DNA from: an uncultured Parabacteroides sp.
Lineage (GTDB): Bacteria; Bacteroidota; Bacteroidia; Bacteroidales; Tannerellaceae
DNA: 51,365 bases
Reading direction: 5' to 3'
Assembly (NCBI GenBank): GCA_949295065.1
Contig: CASFJQ010000016.1
Coordinates: 1 to 51,365, forward strand
The notes under the pieces were generated by a model. The model was not told where the DNA came from. It saw only the letters and a list, made by a program, of their open reading frames with translations, and searched no databases. The position numbers and the translations under genes are program-made. Shown here piece by piece: positions 16,768 to 26,465 of this stretch. Each line of letters begins with the position of its first letter. Within the stretch, counting starts at the first letter, position 1.

Positions 16768-18681
16768 TTAATACACTATAAAAGTAGAATCTTCCAATTT
16801 TAATCTATCATCATTATCAGCCATAAATCTGATAACGGCAAAAGCCTTGTCAGTATTCAGCTTATAATTGTTTATGAAATTAGTCACTGATATTGGTGTA
16901 TCTTTTGGCTGTTCAAGAATAAGTTTCTGTATTTTGTTGTAATCCTTGTTAGCAATTCCGGAATCATGCTTTGCGAGACAAATATCACAGGTTCCGCAAT
17001 CTTCATCCATATTTTCTCCGAAATAAGAAAGAAGTATGCGTGTCCGGCAAATACTTTTCTCATTATTGTATTCAAGAACCTTGTTTAATCTTTGCTCGAA
17101 ACGCTCCTTTCTGTCTTCATACGCAGAAGGCAGAATTCTGACATTTTCTTTTTCAACCCTGATTTGTCTGAATATTATTATAGGAGTTTTCTTTTCGGGA
17201 ATGTATTTTATTATATGATATTTTGAAAGGTTTAGCAGTACATGATATACTGTGTCTCTATTTAAGTTTGTTGCTGCCGCAATATATGATTCATTAATAT
17301 AAACATAATCGGAAAACACTCCTGAATAGGTGCGAAGAATTACAGACAGAATATCATCTATGGTTTTATCCTGACCAAGATATTTGTATAATTCCTCACG
17401 AGTTGCAGTGAAAATTATGCGTGAAGCATTATCTACGTTTTCTATATATTCAATATATCCGCATAATTCCAGAATCTTGAGAGAACTGTGGGTTTGAGTT
17501 ATCGGCAACTTGAATGCCATACAGAAATCATTAAGCTCAAAATCGTGTGCCGTGTCAAGCCCGAATCCGACTGCAATCTGGAAATAATTGCCAAGAGCTT
17601 CGTAAACACGCTTTATCAAATCCTTTTCAGGAAAAGAATCTGTGAGTTGTTTCTTAAGTCTGGCGTTGTCGATGTTTGAACTTATCACAACGGCATAAGC
17701 TTTCTCTCCGTCACGTCCTGCACGACCTGCTTCCTGATAATATTCTTCCAGAGAACCGGGCATATCCAGATGGACAACGAGTCGTACATCCGGTTTGTCA
17801 ATTCCCATACCGAAAGCGTTTGTAGCCACTATTATACGACATTCGCCTTTCATCCACCTGTCTTGTCTGAGGTTCTTCTCTTCCATACTCAATCCGGCAT
17901 GGAAGAATTCAGCGGTGAAACCATTGCTTTTCAGGAAATCCGCAGTTTCCTTTGTCTTTTTCCTGCTTCTGACATATACAACGGCACTTCCTTGTACACG
18001 TTCAAGTATGTATTTCAGTGTTTCAGTCTTATTGTCAGATTTTCTTATGATATACGCAAGATTCTTACGTTGGAAACTTTTCTTGAATACATTTTTCTCC
18101 TTGAAAAGTAACTTTTCCTGAATATTATCGACAACGGTAGGAGTGGCGGTTGCCGTTAGTGCAAGCACCGGAACGTCGGGCAATAATTTTCTAATATCTG
18201 CTATTGCCAAATACGAAGGCCGGAAATCATATCCCCATTGTGAAATACAATGGCTTTCGTCAATGGCAAGAAGGCAAACGTTCATTGCCTTAAGCTTTAT
18301 CTGGAAAATTTCGGAAGATAATCTTTCGGGAGAAACATACAGGAATTTGTAGTCTCCAAATATGCAGTTTTCAAGTTGTGAAATAATATATTCTCTTGTT
18401 TGACCGGAATGAATGGCAGTCGCCTTTATCCCGCGCTTCTTCAGATTGTCTACCTGGTCTTTCATAAGAGCAATTAAAGGAGTCACCACAATACATATTC
18501 CTTCCATAGCCATTGCCGGAACTTGGAATGTTATGGATTTTCCTCCACCTGTCGGCATAAGCCCGAATGTATCTTTCCGTTCATATACAGAATGGATAAT
18601 ATCTTCCTGTAATGGACGGAAAGAATTATATCCCCAATATTGGGATAATATTTGATGGAAAATATCAGGGCTTTCAGGCAT
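16768..18681 (-). CDS. recQ: ATP-dependent DNA helicase RecQ
   Basis: A 3'-5' superfamily 2 DNA helicase of 637 residues. Motif 0 FRPLQEDII, Walker A MPTGGGKSITFQVPA, DESHCISQWGYDFRPSY (DExH plus the RecQ aromatic-rich loop), ALTATATP, and QEAGRAGRDG. A zinc-binding region CRTRILLSYFGE..CGTCDIC and a winged-helix domain follow; a canonical HRDC domain is not obvious, as in many Bacteroidetes RecQ2-type proteins. It starts 10 bases after recJ, so RecJ nuclease and RecQ helicase, which act together in RecF-pathway end processing, are made from one message. Confidence 0.96.
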   Translation of the reverse strand: MPESPDIFHQILSQYWGYNSFRPLQEDIIHSVYERKDTFGLMPTGGGKSITFQVPAMAMEGICIVVTPLIALMKDQVDNLKKRGIKATAIHSGQTREYIISQLENCIFGDYKFLYVSPERLSSEIFQIKLKAMNVCLLAIDESHCISQWGYDFRPSYLAIADIRKLLPDVPVLALTATATPTVVDNIQEKLLFKEKNVFKKSFQRKNLAYIIRKSDNKTETLKYILERVQGSAVVYVRSRKKTKETADFLKSNGFTAEFFHAGLSMEEKNLRQDRWMKGECRIIVATNAFGMGIDKPDVRLVVHLDMPGSLEEYYQEAGRAGRDGEKAYAVVISSNIDNARLKKQLTDSFPEKDLIKRVYEALGNYFQIAVGFGLDTAHDFELNDFCMAFKLPITQTHSSLKILELCGYIEYIENVDNASRIIFTATREELYKYLGQDKTIDDILSVILRTYSGVFSDYVYINESYIAAATNLNRDTVYHVLLNLSKYHIIKYIPEKKTPIIIFRQIRVEKENVRILPSAYEDRKERFEQRLNKVLEYNNEKSICRTRILLSYFGENMDEDCGTCDICLAKHDSGIANKDYNKIQKLILEQPKDTPISVTNFINNYKLNTDKAFAVIRFMADNDDRLKLEDSTFIVY

Positions 18682-18691
18682 ATTATTAATA

Positions 18692-20434
18692 TTATATGCA
18701 GTTATTCTCTGTTTTTATGTCCTTTACCAGCAACTGTAGAGATGTGTTACCGTTGTAAGTATTTTCCTCAACCGTATAGCAAATGTTGAAAGGTAGCATT
18801 TGTTTGATGTGAGCATTATACTTTGACATACCGAAGGCAATACCATGAATAGGAGAGGCGGCAGACTTACCGTCGATTATTTCCAGTTTGATATGTTCCT
18901 GCTTGTGTCCTACAAGTTTGCTTGTGCCATAATCTTTCACATCAAAAGTACAGAAAACCGGTTTTTGATTGTTCGGGCCGAAAGGACTCATCTTCTTCAA
19001 ATCACTCATGAATTTGTTGTTGATGTCTTTAAGGTCGATAATAGCATCAATATCAATCTGCGGAGTCAGTTGCTCAGGGATGATTTCTTGTGCCACAAGT
19101 TGCTGAAGTCTTTCTGTGAAAGCTTCCAGGTTTTCTTCTTTCATTGAAAGACCTGCTGCATATGTATGACCGCCGAAATTTTCCAGTAAATCACGGCATC
19201 CTTCTATTGCCTTATAAATATCAAATCCAGCTATTGAACGAGCAGAACCGGTAACCAAATCTCCGGATTTTGTTAAGACTATTGCCGGACGGTAATATTT
19301 CTCTGTAAGTCTCGATGCTACTATGGCTATCACTCCTTTGTGCCAGTTCGGATTGTAAACTATCACAGCCTTGTTTTCATCGTGATTAGGAATGGAGTTT
19401 ATAATCTCGTTTGCTTCTTCCGTGACTTTCTTATCTAGTTCTCTTCGGTCTTCGTTATACTGGTTTATGCTTTCGCTTTTCTTTCTCACAACGTCAGCAT
19501 CTTTTGCCAACAACAAATCTACGGCTTCTTTGCCTTTCATCATTCTTCCGGAAGCATTCAGCCTTGGGCCTATTTTAAACACGATATCGCTGATTGTAAT
19601 TTCCTTGTTGCTCAATCCGCATACATCAATAATTCCTTTTAGTCCCAAGCTCGGATTGCTGTTTATCTGTTTCAGTCCGTAATATGCAAGGATTCTGTTT
19701 TCTCCTGTTATCGGAACAATGTCTGAAGCAATACTAACCGCAACAAGTTCCAGCAATTTGTCCAAGTCGGAAAGTGGCAGTCTGTTGTTCATGGCAAAAG
19801 CCTGCATGAACTTGAATCCAACTCCACAGCCTGAAAGATGCTCATATGGATATAGCGAATCGGCTCGCTTTGCATCAAGCACAGCAACAGCATCCGGAAG
19901 TGTATCATCCGGCATATGATGGTCGCAAATGATGAAATCTATACCTTTTTCTTTGGCATATTCAATCTTGTCTATGGCTTTTATACCACAGTCAAGAGAA
20001 ATAATTAGTGTTATCCCGTTATTCTTAGCGTAATCGATACCTTTATAGGAGATACCATATCCTTCATCATCCCTGTCAGGTATGTAGTAGTCCAGCAGAT
20101 TTGCCGAAGATGTGCAAGTGCGCAAATATTTATACACAAGAGACACAGCTGTCGTTCCGTCAACATCATAGTCTCCGTATATCAATATTTTTTCTTTATT
20201 TCCCAAAGCCTTATTCAGGCGTTTTACCGCCTTGTCCATATCCGGCATAAGAAACGGATCGTGCAAGTCGCTCAAAGTCGGCTTGAAAAATTTCTTCACC
20301 TCAGTAACTGTCGTAAGACCACGTTGGACAAGCAGCAGGCTGATTACCGGACTTATGCTCATTTCTTCCGAAAGCTTGTCCCTTTGATTTAGCTCTTCCT
20401 GTGTTGGAGGTCGATAGTTCCATTTGTTAGTCAT
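18692..20434 (-). CDS. recJ: Single-stranded-DNA-specific exonuclease RecJ
   Basis: A 5'-3' ssDNA exonuclease of 580 residues. DHH-domain motifs: ILIYGDYDVDGTTAVSLVYKYL, SLDCGIKA, DFIICDHHMPDDTLPDA, HLSGCGVGFKF and LVAVSIASDIVP. The DHHA1 domain has GSARSIAGFDIYKAI and ENFGGHTYAAGLSM, and a C-terminal OB-fold follows. It heads the unit recJ-recQ-nudix. I found no convincing promoter box in the 376-base gap upstream. Confidence 0.96.
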   Translation of the reverse strand: MTNKWNYRPPTQEELNQRDKLSEEMSISPVISLLLVQRGLTTVTEVKKFFKPTLSDLHDPFLMPDMDKAVKRLNKALGNKEKILIYGDYDVDGTTAVSLVYKYLRTCTSSANLLDYYIPDRDDEGYGISYKGIDYAKNNGITLIISLDCGIKAIDKIEYAKEKGIDFIICDHHMPDDTLPDAVAVLDAKRADSLYPYEHLSGCGVGFKFMQAFAMNNRLPLSDLDKLLELVAVSIASDIVPITGENRILAYYGLKQINSNPSLGLKGIIDVCGLSNKEITISDIVFKIGPRLNASGRMMKGKEAVDLLLAKDADVVRKKSESINQYNEDRRELDKKVTEEANEIINSIPNHDENKAVIVYNPNWHKGVIAIVASRLTEKYYRPAIVLTKSGDLVTGSARSIAGFDIYKAIEGCRDLLENFGGHTYAAGLSMKEENLEAFTERLQQLVAQEIIPEQLTPQIDIDAIIDLKDINNKFMSDLKKMSPFGPNNQKPVFCTFDVKDYGTSKLVGHKQEHIKLEIIDGKSAASPIHGIAFGMSKYNAHIKQMLPFNICYTVEENTYNGNTSLQLLVKDIKTENNCI

Positions 20435-20746
20435 TATATATTATTTTTTTTCTTGTCATATCTCATAGCAGACTAAAAAGGATTATTTATTTATAAAATC
20501 CTCAATCATCAGTATCGCAAATAGCTTTATTACAGATACTATGCTTGTCTGCAGGATACTTTGCAAAAGTGTGTACTAAGGCAAAGTATTTTTTCAAAAC
20601 GTAAAGTTAATAAATTATTCTGTATTTATACTTTTAGTTAAGTTGGAATCTGTTAAAACTGTGTTTTATGAAACTTTAGCGTTACGATCTGAATAATTCT
20701 TCTTTTGAGTTTTTGTAAGGTTGAATTTGTTGTTAATAAATAAAAA
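20435..20746. other. Gene-free stretch upstream of recJ
   Basis: AT-rich with no credible ORF, repeat or RNA; it presumably carries the recJ promoter, but no TAnnTTTG is clear on the minus strand. Confidence 0.5.
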
Positions 20747-20795
20747 ACGAGTTGGCAAGGTTTGTTACAGTTCCATTATAACCTTACCAACTCGT
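20747..20795 (-). terminator. Terminator of the SGNH hydrolase gene
   Basis: ACGAGTTGG-c-AAGGTT pairs with AACCTT-a-CCAACTCGT, loop 17 bases; on the minus strand it is followed by TTTTTTATTTAT. Confidence 0.85.
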
Positions 20796-20810
20796 ATCAA
20801 TGACTTATTT

Positions 20811-21479
20811 TTATTTGCAGACTTTTTCTATAGCTTTCTGAACAAGTCCTTCCATCACTTTGTATCCTTCGAGATTAGGATGAACTCCATCTTCTGAATA
20901 TTTCTTAGGCAAGCCACCTTCGGAATCACTCATGGCAGAATGATAATCCACATATTCAATACCGTTCTCTTTTGCATACTCTTTAACTTTCTTGTTCAAT
21001 GCTTTTATGGTCTCAGCTGGTTTTACTCCCGGACGCCAACCAAATTTGCTTGCCGGCATAGTGGAACACAATATGACTTTGATATTATTAGCTTTAGCAA
21101 GTTGAACCATTGAAACAATGTTTCCGAAAGTCTTTTCCGGAGTCATAGCATAATCATTCAGGGCTATATCATTGGTTCCGGCAAGAATTACTACGGCTTC
21201 AGGTTTCAAGTCTATTACGTCAGGACGCATTCTCAATAACATTTGTGCTGATACTTGTCCACTAATACCTCTGTCCACATAGTTGTTGCTCTTGAAAAAT
21301 TCCGGGTCAGCATTTGGCCAACCGTCAGTTATGGAATTTCCCATAAACACGACTTTGGGATTTTTTACTTCTTTGTTTGCCATTTCATAACGAGCAAAGT
21401 TTGCCCAGTCTTTGATTTCCTGTGCAGATAAATGCATTGAGCCAATTGTAAGCAAGGCTGCTAATAGTATTTTTTTCAT
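20811..21479 (-). CDS. Exported SGNH/GDSL-family hydrolase
   Basis: A 222-residue esterase-like protein with a signal peptide ending LSAQ. SGNH blocks: VVFMGNSITDGW (nucleophilic Ser49, in GNSIT instead of GDS), GISGQVSAQML, VVILAGTNDIAL (Asn), and SEDGVHPNLEGY with the Asp-x-x-His pair. Such proteins in Bacteroidetes are carbohydrate or lipid esterases; the substrate is not readable. It starts 17 bases after the DEAD-box helicase gene on the same strand and is followed by its own terminator. Confidence 0.9.
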   Translation of the reverse strand: MKKILLAALLTIGSMHLSAQEIKDWANFARYEMANKEVKNPKVVFMGNSITDGWPNADPEFFKSNNYVDRGISGQVSAQMLLRMRPDVIDLKPEAVVILAGTNDIALNDYAMTPEKTFGNIVSMVQLAKANNIKVILCSTMPASKFGWRPGVKPAETIKALNKKVKEYAKENGIEYVDYHSAMSDSEGGLPKKYSEDGVHPNLEGYKVMEGLVQKAIEKVCK

Positions 21480-21496
21480 TTCTTAATGTATTAGAA

Positions 21497-22768
21497 TTAT
21501 ACTTCAGTATTTTGATTTGCCATTTTTGAAGAAACTGCTTTAGCAGTTTTACGCTGTCCGTTCTTTTTCCGCGAATTCTTTCTATTGCCATTTTTCTTCT
21601 TGGCATATTTTTCCGGTTCATAAGCCGGAACTTCTCCAAATTCAGGGTCAACAGGTATTTTATATACTGTTTTGCCAAGGAAAGCTTCAATTTGCTGAAA
21701 TTGATATTGCTCTTCAGGTGATACAAATGTTATGGCAAGACCTTTGTCGTTTTTCCCTCTCGCGGTTCTGCCTATTCTGTGCACATAGTCTTCCGGATCG
21801 TGAGGAATGTCGAAATTAACGACAAGTTGGATATCGTTAATATCAATGCCTCGTGAAACAACATCTGTTGCTACAAGAATATCAATTTTACCGTTTTTGA
21901 AATCTTTCATCACTTCCTCTCTTTGGCTCTGTTCCAAATCCGAGTGCATCTCTGCTACATTGAATTTCATTCTTTTAAGACTGGATGCCAAATCCTTGAC
22001 CTTCAATTTTGACGAGGAGAAAATGATAACTCTTTTAGGTTTACTGTTTTTGAAAAGGTCTTTTATAATCTGTATTTTCTGTATTTCATAACATATATAG
22101 GCAGTTTGCATGATTGTTTCCGGAGGTCGCGAAATCGCTATAGTGATTTCAACCGGATTTTTCAATATATTCTGTGCCAATGTCTGTATTTTTGGTGGCA
22201 TAGTCGCTGAAAACATGATTATCTGGCATGATTGGGGTAGATGCTTGTAGATCTGCATTATGTCGTCATAAAATCCCATATCCAGCATTCTGTCGGCTTC
22301 ATCCAATACAAAGAAAGAAACTTTTGAAAGGTCGATAGAATCACATTTCAAATGTGAAATCAATCGTCCTGGAGTAGCAATAACAATGTCGGCGCCCATT
22401 TCCAGACCTCGTTTTTGCTGTTCCCATACAATACCGTCTGTCCCTCCATAGACAGCTACTGCTGAAGCGGAAACAAAATATGAAAATCCTGAAATTTGCT
22501 GGTCAATCTGTTGTGCCAACTCCCTGGTAGGAGCCATAATTATTGCATTTACGGCATTCTCTGGAAACCCGCCATAATGGAGTTCGTTTAATATGGGGAG
22601 AACGTAGGCAGCAGTTTTACCTGTTCCTGTTTGCGCGCATGCTATAATGTCTCTACCCTCCAAAATTATAGGAATAGTTTTCTCTTGTATTGGAGTTGCT
22701 TCCGTGAAGTTCATTGCATCTAAACCATCAAGGATAGCTTCATCCAAAGGTAATTCATCAAATCTCAT
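21497..22768 (-). CDS. DEAD-box ATP-dependent RNA helicase (RhlE-like)
   Basis: A 423-residue RNA helicase that remodels RNA in ribosome assembly or decay. Q motif FTEATPIQEKTIP, Walker A AQTGTGKTAAYVLP, PTRELAQQI, TPGRL, VLDEADRMLDMGF, MFSATMP, VATDVVSRGIDI and HRIGRTARG are all present. The C-terminal 45 residues are rich in Lys, Asn and Arg (KNGNRKNSRKKNGQRKT), a typical RNA-binding tail of the RhlE group. Exact subfamily not certain. Confidence 0.95.
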   Translation of the reverse strand: MRFDELPLDEAILDGLDAMNFTEATPIQEKTIPIILEGRDIIACAQTGTGKTAAYVLPILNELHYGGFPENAVNAIIMAPTRELAQQIDQQISGFSYFVSASAVAVYGGTDGIVWEQQKRGLEMGADIVIATPGRLISHLKCDSIDLSKVSFFVLDEADRMLDMGFYDDIMQIYKHLPQSCQIIMFSATMPPKIQTLAQNILKNPVEITIAISRPPETIMQTAYICYEIQKIQIIKDLFKNSKPKRVIIFSSSKLKVKDLASSLKRMKFNVAEMHSDLEQSQREEVMKDFKNGKIDILVATDVVSRGIDINDIQLVVNFDIPHDPEDYVHRIGRTARGKNDKGLAITFVSPEEQYQFQQIEAFLGKTVYKIPVDPEFGEVPAYEPEKYAKKKNGNRKNSRKKNGQRKTAKAVSSKMANQNTEV

Positions 22769-22867
22769 GTCTCAATCAAAAATATTCGTAAAATTAAGGA
22801 TTTTCATTGATTGTGCGAAATAATGTGATATGTTTTTTTAAATGCAACCTTGAGCAAACAAAAGGCT

Positions 22868-23695
22868 TTACTTGTAATATCTTTGGTATATTCTGTTATA
22901 TAGACCTTTCTCTCTTATTTGGTTAATCCATTTGTCTAGACTGTCTTTTAGAATAGGAGAGTCCTTCCTTAATACCCATGCCTGTAGTTGGGTGAAGCTT
23001 ATGTCTGTTTTGATGTCTATATTATCGAAATCTTTCAGTGAAGCTTCCGCAATTTGCTGGTCGCATACAGCCAAATCAATGTCACCGCTTGAAACCATTA
23101 TTATAAGTTGCTCGTCGGAATACAAACTGTCCTCTTTTATGTAAATCGTGTCTCCAATTTCTTCCCCTAGATTCTCCAGTCTTTGCAGTGCCGGTGAACC
23201 TTTGGGTATATATATTGTTTTACCTCCCAGTTCCAGATGATTTCTTATAGGTTTCAGGTTTTTCCCTTCTTCCAACTTCCTTTGGACAAGAACTTGTTTG
23301 TTGAGAACAATTGGTTCCGTGAACAGATATTTTTCTTTCAGTTCACTGGTTACGGGAATGTTTCGAGCTATTATATCGCATTCTCCATTGTTCAATTTCT
23401 CAAAACTGTTCTCAAGGTTCATATCCAGAAGAGTTTGAATCTCAAGTCCTGATTCTCTGGAAATAGCTTGACTCATTTCGTATTGGAATCCGCTTATCGT
23501 ATCTCCATTTACAAAATATCCTGATAAGGAATATTCGGTGATTACCCTTAATATCCCTTCTTCTTTTATTTCAGGATAGTCTTTCGTTGATGGCATAGCT
23601 TGCTCTTTTTTATTTGATGGCATAAGGTTAATCATTGTTGCTATAGCCAACACAAGCAAAGCTATATATACGATAAGAAGTTTCTTAGTTTTCAT
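22868..23695 (-). CDS. Membrane-anchored solute-binding protein (SBP_bac_3 / MltF N-domain-like)
   Basis: A 275-residue protein with one N-terminal hydrophobic helix (LLIVYIALLVLAIATMINLM), probably an uncleaved anchor or signal, followed by a family 3 periplasmic binding domain: EGILRVITEYSLSGYF, GFQYEMSQAIS, GECDIIARNIPVT, EKYLFTEPIV and GDIDLAVCDQQIA. No ABC permease or ATPase is adjacent, and there is no lytic-transglycosylase domain, although the domain resembles the N-terminal part of MltF. A sensory or amino-acid-binding role is possible; function is not decided. Confidence 0.82.
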   Translation of the reverse strand: MKTKKLLIVYIALLVLAIATMINLMPSNKKEQAMPSTKDYPEIKEEGILRVITEYSLSGYFVNGDTISGFQYEMSQAISRESGLEIQTLLDMNLENSFEKLNNGECDIIARNIPVTSELKEKYLFTEPIVLNKQVLVQRKLEEGKNLKPIRNHLELGGKTIYIPKGSPALQRLENLGEEIGDTIYIKEDSLYSDEQLIIMVSSGDIDLAVCDQQIAEASLKDFDNIDIKTDISFTQLQAWVLRKDSPILKDSLDKWINQIREKGLYNRIYQRYYK

Positions 23696-23790
23696 TTATA
23701 GGAAATTTTAGTTGATAAATTAAGAAGACTAAAAACTTGTTTCCTTAAATTTTTCCTCTCTTAGTATCTTGTAGTTTTCTGCTTCCCTAA

Positions 23791-25827
23791 TCAGTTGTTG
23801 AACATTACTGCAACTCCCATCTTAATCATCATCGGATTTAACGGATAATGAGCCAGCGAGAAATAATTAGGTTTTATAAATTGTGAACCAAGATTATATG
23901 CTGTGACAAAAAATCTAGCTTGTTTCAAGTGGCAGTTAACATATGCATTAATTAGAGGATAGTTACCAATTTTTACCTCGTTTTGCGTCTGGAACTGTTG
24001 TGTTGCCGGTTCATAATAAGGTGCATAATATGATGTATGATAATGAACATCGGCTCCAAGTTGAATCGAAAGCACTTTTACAACCTTAAATGACAAGAAT
24101 AAATTAGAGTATGCGCTTATTGCCGGTAATGGCAAAACACTTTTGTTACTGCTCAATTGATAACAAACTTCGTTTTCCCATCCTAATGCCCTGTATCTGA
24201 AATCTTGCTTAAGGTTTGCCGAGATTATTTGTATATTCCCATTGTGTTGCACCGGATATCCGTCATTGCCGAAATAGACATAATTCTGTATGCTCTCAAC
24301 TCCAGCTGAAAGTTTAGTCCTTGTTGATTCTATGTTTACTTCTCCGCCAGCATAGAACTGTTGTATGTTACTGAACTCGTTTTCCCATGCAAAATATTTC
24401 GAATAATTATGACGCAGATAAAATGCCGGAGTTACATTCTTTATATATCCTGTAGCTTTCACCGACGCATTCTTGTTGAATAATTTGAACTGAGTTTGCA
24501 TTTCTCCGTTAGCCCTGAACTCACCGATGTCATCTCCGATAACACAAAGCTCTCCGTTTGCATTATAAGTAAATAAAGTACCCAATCTTTTCGATAGCTC
24601 AGCACCGATATATGTTGAAAATTCACTATATTCCTTATTTCTCATACTTTGAATATTCGGGAAATTATCCATCGGACCTAGATAAGGTAAACGGAATTTT
24701 CTTTGTTCCATCCTGATGAAACCTGTAAGTCCGAATTTTGCCCAATCCTGGAAACCTTCTCTTAGTGACAGGGCAAGAGTATTTTTAAGTATCCATGCCG
24801 ATGTTGAATCGTTAGGTAAGTCGTCAAGAGTATAAACTTTTGGATAACTGGCATCAATATTATTGTCAGACAAAAAGTGCCTTCTGTTTTGTTCATAGTC
24901 TATAGTATGGATGATACTTGATACGGGAACAAATTGCTCCTTAGGATTTCCTTCTTCGTCAGTTTCCTCCATTGTCTTTGTGAATCCAAGGTTATATCTA
25001 TGAGTAAGATATATCTGCATACCACTGACTTTGTTCCATGTGTTGATATATCTGACTGGATAATCTTTGGGTTTCATCATCTGTTTGCCAACGGCATAAT
25101 TGTCCGGATGTGTGAGCACAGAGTCATTAGTCAGACCTCCATTTTCATAATTAGTCACACTGTAGTTTCTTATATAAGCCTTTGCCTCATATCTGTCGCT
25201 GTTGTAACTCGAGAAAATTCTGTATCCGATTAGTTTTGTACTGTTTGACTGGTAATATCCGCGTCCGTAAATGTAATCAAAGTCGCCACCGACATTTAAT
25301 TTCTTGCCGAAGTTTATTGTAAGAATTCCTTTAAGCTGTTCCTCCTTATTCAAACTACCACCTGCTGTGGTGTACATGATATTGGTGTATGGAACCTTTG
25401 TGTTATAGAATTTCGCTCTCTCAGGAGTTACGATGTAAGGATCGTATGCATCTGCGAATATGAAATCCCTGGCTTCCTTTCGTTCTCTGAAAATTCTCGA
25501 TTGTGATGGAGAACCCAGATTACCCAAATGGGCAATGGAAAGAGATTTTCCTTCCACGAGTGTGGAATTTGCCGTGTTCTCTCTCAACGTGTCAACTCCA
25601 GCTTCATAATAATCTCCTAAAATAGGAGTTAGCTGATAGGCGTTTAGTCTTCTTGTGCCAAGGGTAGTGCTGTCCGTAAGCAAGCTGTCCGGAATATTGG
25701 TTTGCTTTTGTGTCAGGTTAGACAATGAAAAGCCTCCTCTTCGGCTTCCACTTCTGCTTTGAGCATTTGAAGTAAGAGTCAATGAGCAAACCAGTATTGA
25801 TAATAATATATATATACATTGTTTCAT
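23791..25827 (-). CDS. Putative outer-membrane porin (Bacteroidales type)
   Basis: About 678 residues from MKQCIYILLSILVCSLTLTSNAQ, a cleavable signal. The start three codons earlier would overlap a promoter-like box. A low-complexity Ser/Arg/Gly stretch follows, then a long run of alternating beta strands with many aromatic residues (FYNTKVPYTNIMYTTAGG, YGRGYYQSNS, FRYRALGWENEVCYQL) and a C-terminal strand ending VAVMFNN. This matches the uncharacterised 'putative porin' family of Bacteroidetes. Conducted substrates are unknown. It is a single gene transcribed just after the kor operon terminator. Confidence 0.85.
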   Translation of the reverse strand: MKQCIYILLSILVCSLTLTSNAQSRSGSRRGGFSLSNLTQKQTNIPDSLLTDSTTLGTRRLNAYQLTPILGDYYEAGVDTLRENTANSTLVEGKSLSIAHLGNLGSPSQSRIFRERKEARDFIFADAYDPYIVTPERAKFYNTKVPYTNIMYTTAGGSLNKEEQLKGILTINFGKKLNVGGDFDYIYGRGYYQSNSTKLIGYRIFSSYNSDRYEAKAYIRNYSVTNYENGGLTNDSVLTHPDNYAVGKQMMKPKDYPVRYINTWNKVSGMQIYLTHRYNLGFTKTMEETDEEGNPKEQFVPVSSIIHTIDYEQNRRHFLSDNNIDASYPKVYTLDDLPNDSTSAWILKNTLALSLREGFQDWAKFGLTGFIRMEQRKFRLPYLGPMDNFPNIQSMRNKEYSEFSTYIGAELSKRLGTLFTYNANGELCVIGDDIGEFRANGEMQTQFKLFNKNASVKATGYIKNVTPAFYLRHNYSKYFAWENEFSNIQQFYAGGEVNIESTRTKLSAGVESIQNYVYFGNDGYPVQHNGNIQIISANLKQDFRYRALGWENEVCYQLSSNKSVLPLPAISAYSNLFLSFKVVKVLSIQLGADVHYHTSYYAPYYEPATQQFQTQNEVKIGNYPLINAYVNCHLKQARFFVTAYNLGSQFIKPNYFSLAHYPLNPMMIKMGVAVMFNN

Positions 25828-25833
25828 GGTCTG

Positions 25834-25841
25834 CAAAGATA
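25834..25841 (-). promoter_or_regulatory. Candidate -7 box for the porin gene
   Basis: TATCTTTG on the minus strand, only 6 bases from the ATG at 25827 and embedded in the U-tract of the kor terminator. If used, the mRNA would be nearly leaderless. No TTTG at the right distance. Confidence 0.3.
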
Positions 25842-25849
25842 TAATAAAA

Positions 25850-25875
25850 GGGCATTTCTAATGCAAGAAATGCCC
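25850..25875 (-). terminator. kor operon terminator
   Basis: GGGCATTTCT pairs with AGAAATGCCC around a 6-base loop; minus-strand tail TTTTATTATAT. Lies 27 bases after korC. Confidence 0.88.
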
Positions 25876-25901
25876 CGCTTTCTAATCTTTTATAAAAAGA
25901 A

Positions 25902-26444
25902 TTATATCTTTTCAATGATTTCCATTCCTCTTTTGATTGCAGCCTCATTCATCGGAATCAGATTATGGTGTCTTTCCGGAAGAGACTTTTTCAAGCCTAA
26001 CAGCACGTTCTCAAGCTTCACCATCGGCTCTATCTTAAGCAATCCGCCAAGAATTAGCATGTTGAATGCTTTTGCATTTTGCATTTCAGTAGCAGCATCC
26101 ATAGCATCAATCTTATAAACCTGAATGTCTGTTCTTTTTACCGGAGTGTGAATGCCATAGCTGTCATATATAAGTATTCCACCAGGTTTTACTTTGTTCT
26201 CAAACTTTTCCAGTGAAGGCTGATTAAGGATGATTGCAATGTCATATTCATTCAGGATAGGTGAACTGATAGGCTCATCGCTTAGTATGACAGTTACGTT
26301 TGCAGTTCCGCCACGCTGTTCCGGACCGTAAGATGGCATCCATGTCACTTCTTTGCCTTCCATAAGGCCAGAATATGCAAGGATTTTACCCATTGATAGC
26401 ACTCCCTGACCTCCGAAACCTGCAATAATTATTTCATGTTTCAT
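25902..26444 (-). CDS. korC: 2-oxoacid:acceptor oxidoreductase, gamma subunit
   Basis: Gamma subunit of a CoA-acylating 2-oxoglutarate (or related 2-oxoacid) ferredoxin oxidoreductase, a cytosolic oxygen-sensitive enzyme. The start chosen is MKHEIIIAGFGGQGVLSMGK, an ATG with the family's standard N-terminus; the longer frame begins with GTG. About 180 residues, with GYGPEQRGGTANVTVILSD and ILNQPSLEKF. It follows korB by 21 bases and ends the operon. Substrate preference (2-oxoglutarate versus branched-chain) cannot be fixed from sequence. Confidence 0.92.
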   Translation of the reverse strand: MKHEIIIAGFGGQGVLSMGKILAYSGLMEGKEVTWMPSYGPEQRGGTANVTVILSDEPISSPILNEYDIAIILNQPSLEKFENKVKPGGILIYDSYGIHTPVKRTDIQVYKIDAMDAATEMQNAKAFNMLILGGLLKIEPMVKLENVLLGLKKSLPERHHNLIPMNEAAIKRGMEIIEKI

Positions 26445-26465
26445 AATCTTCACAACTTTTACTGG

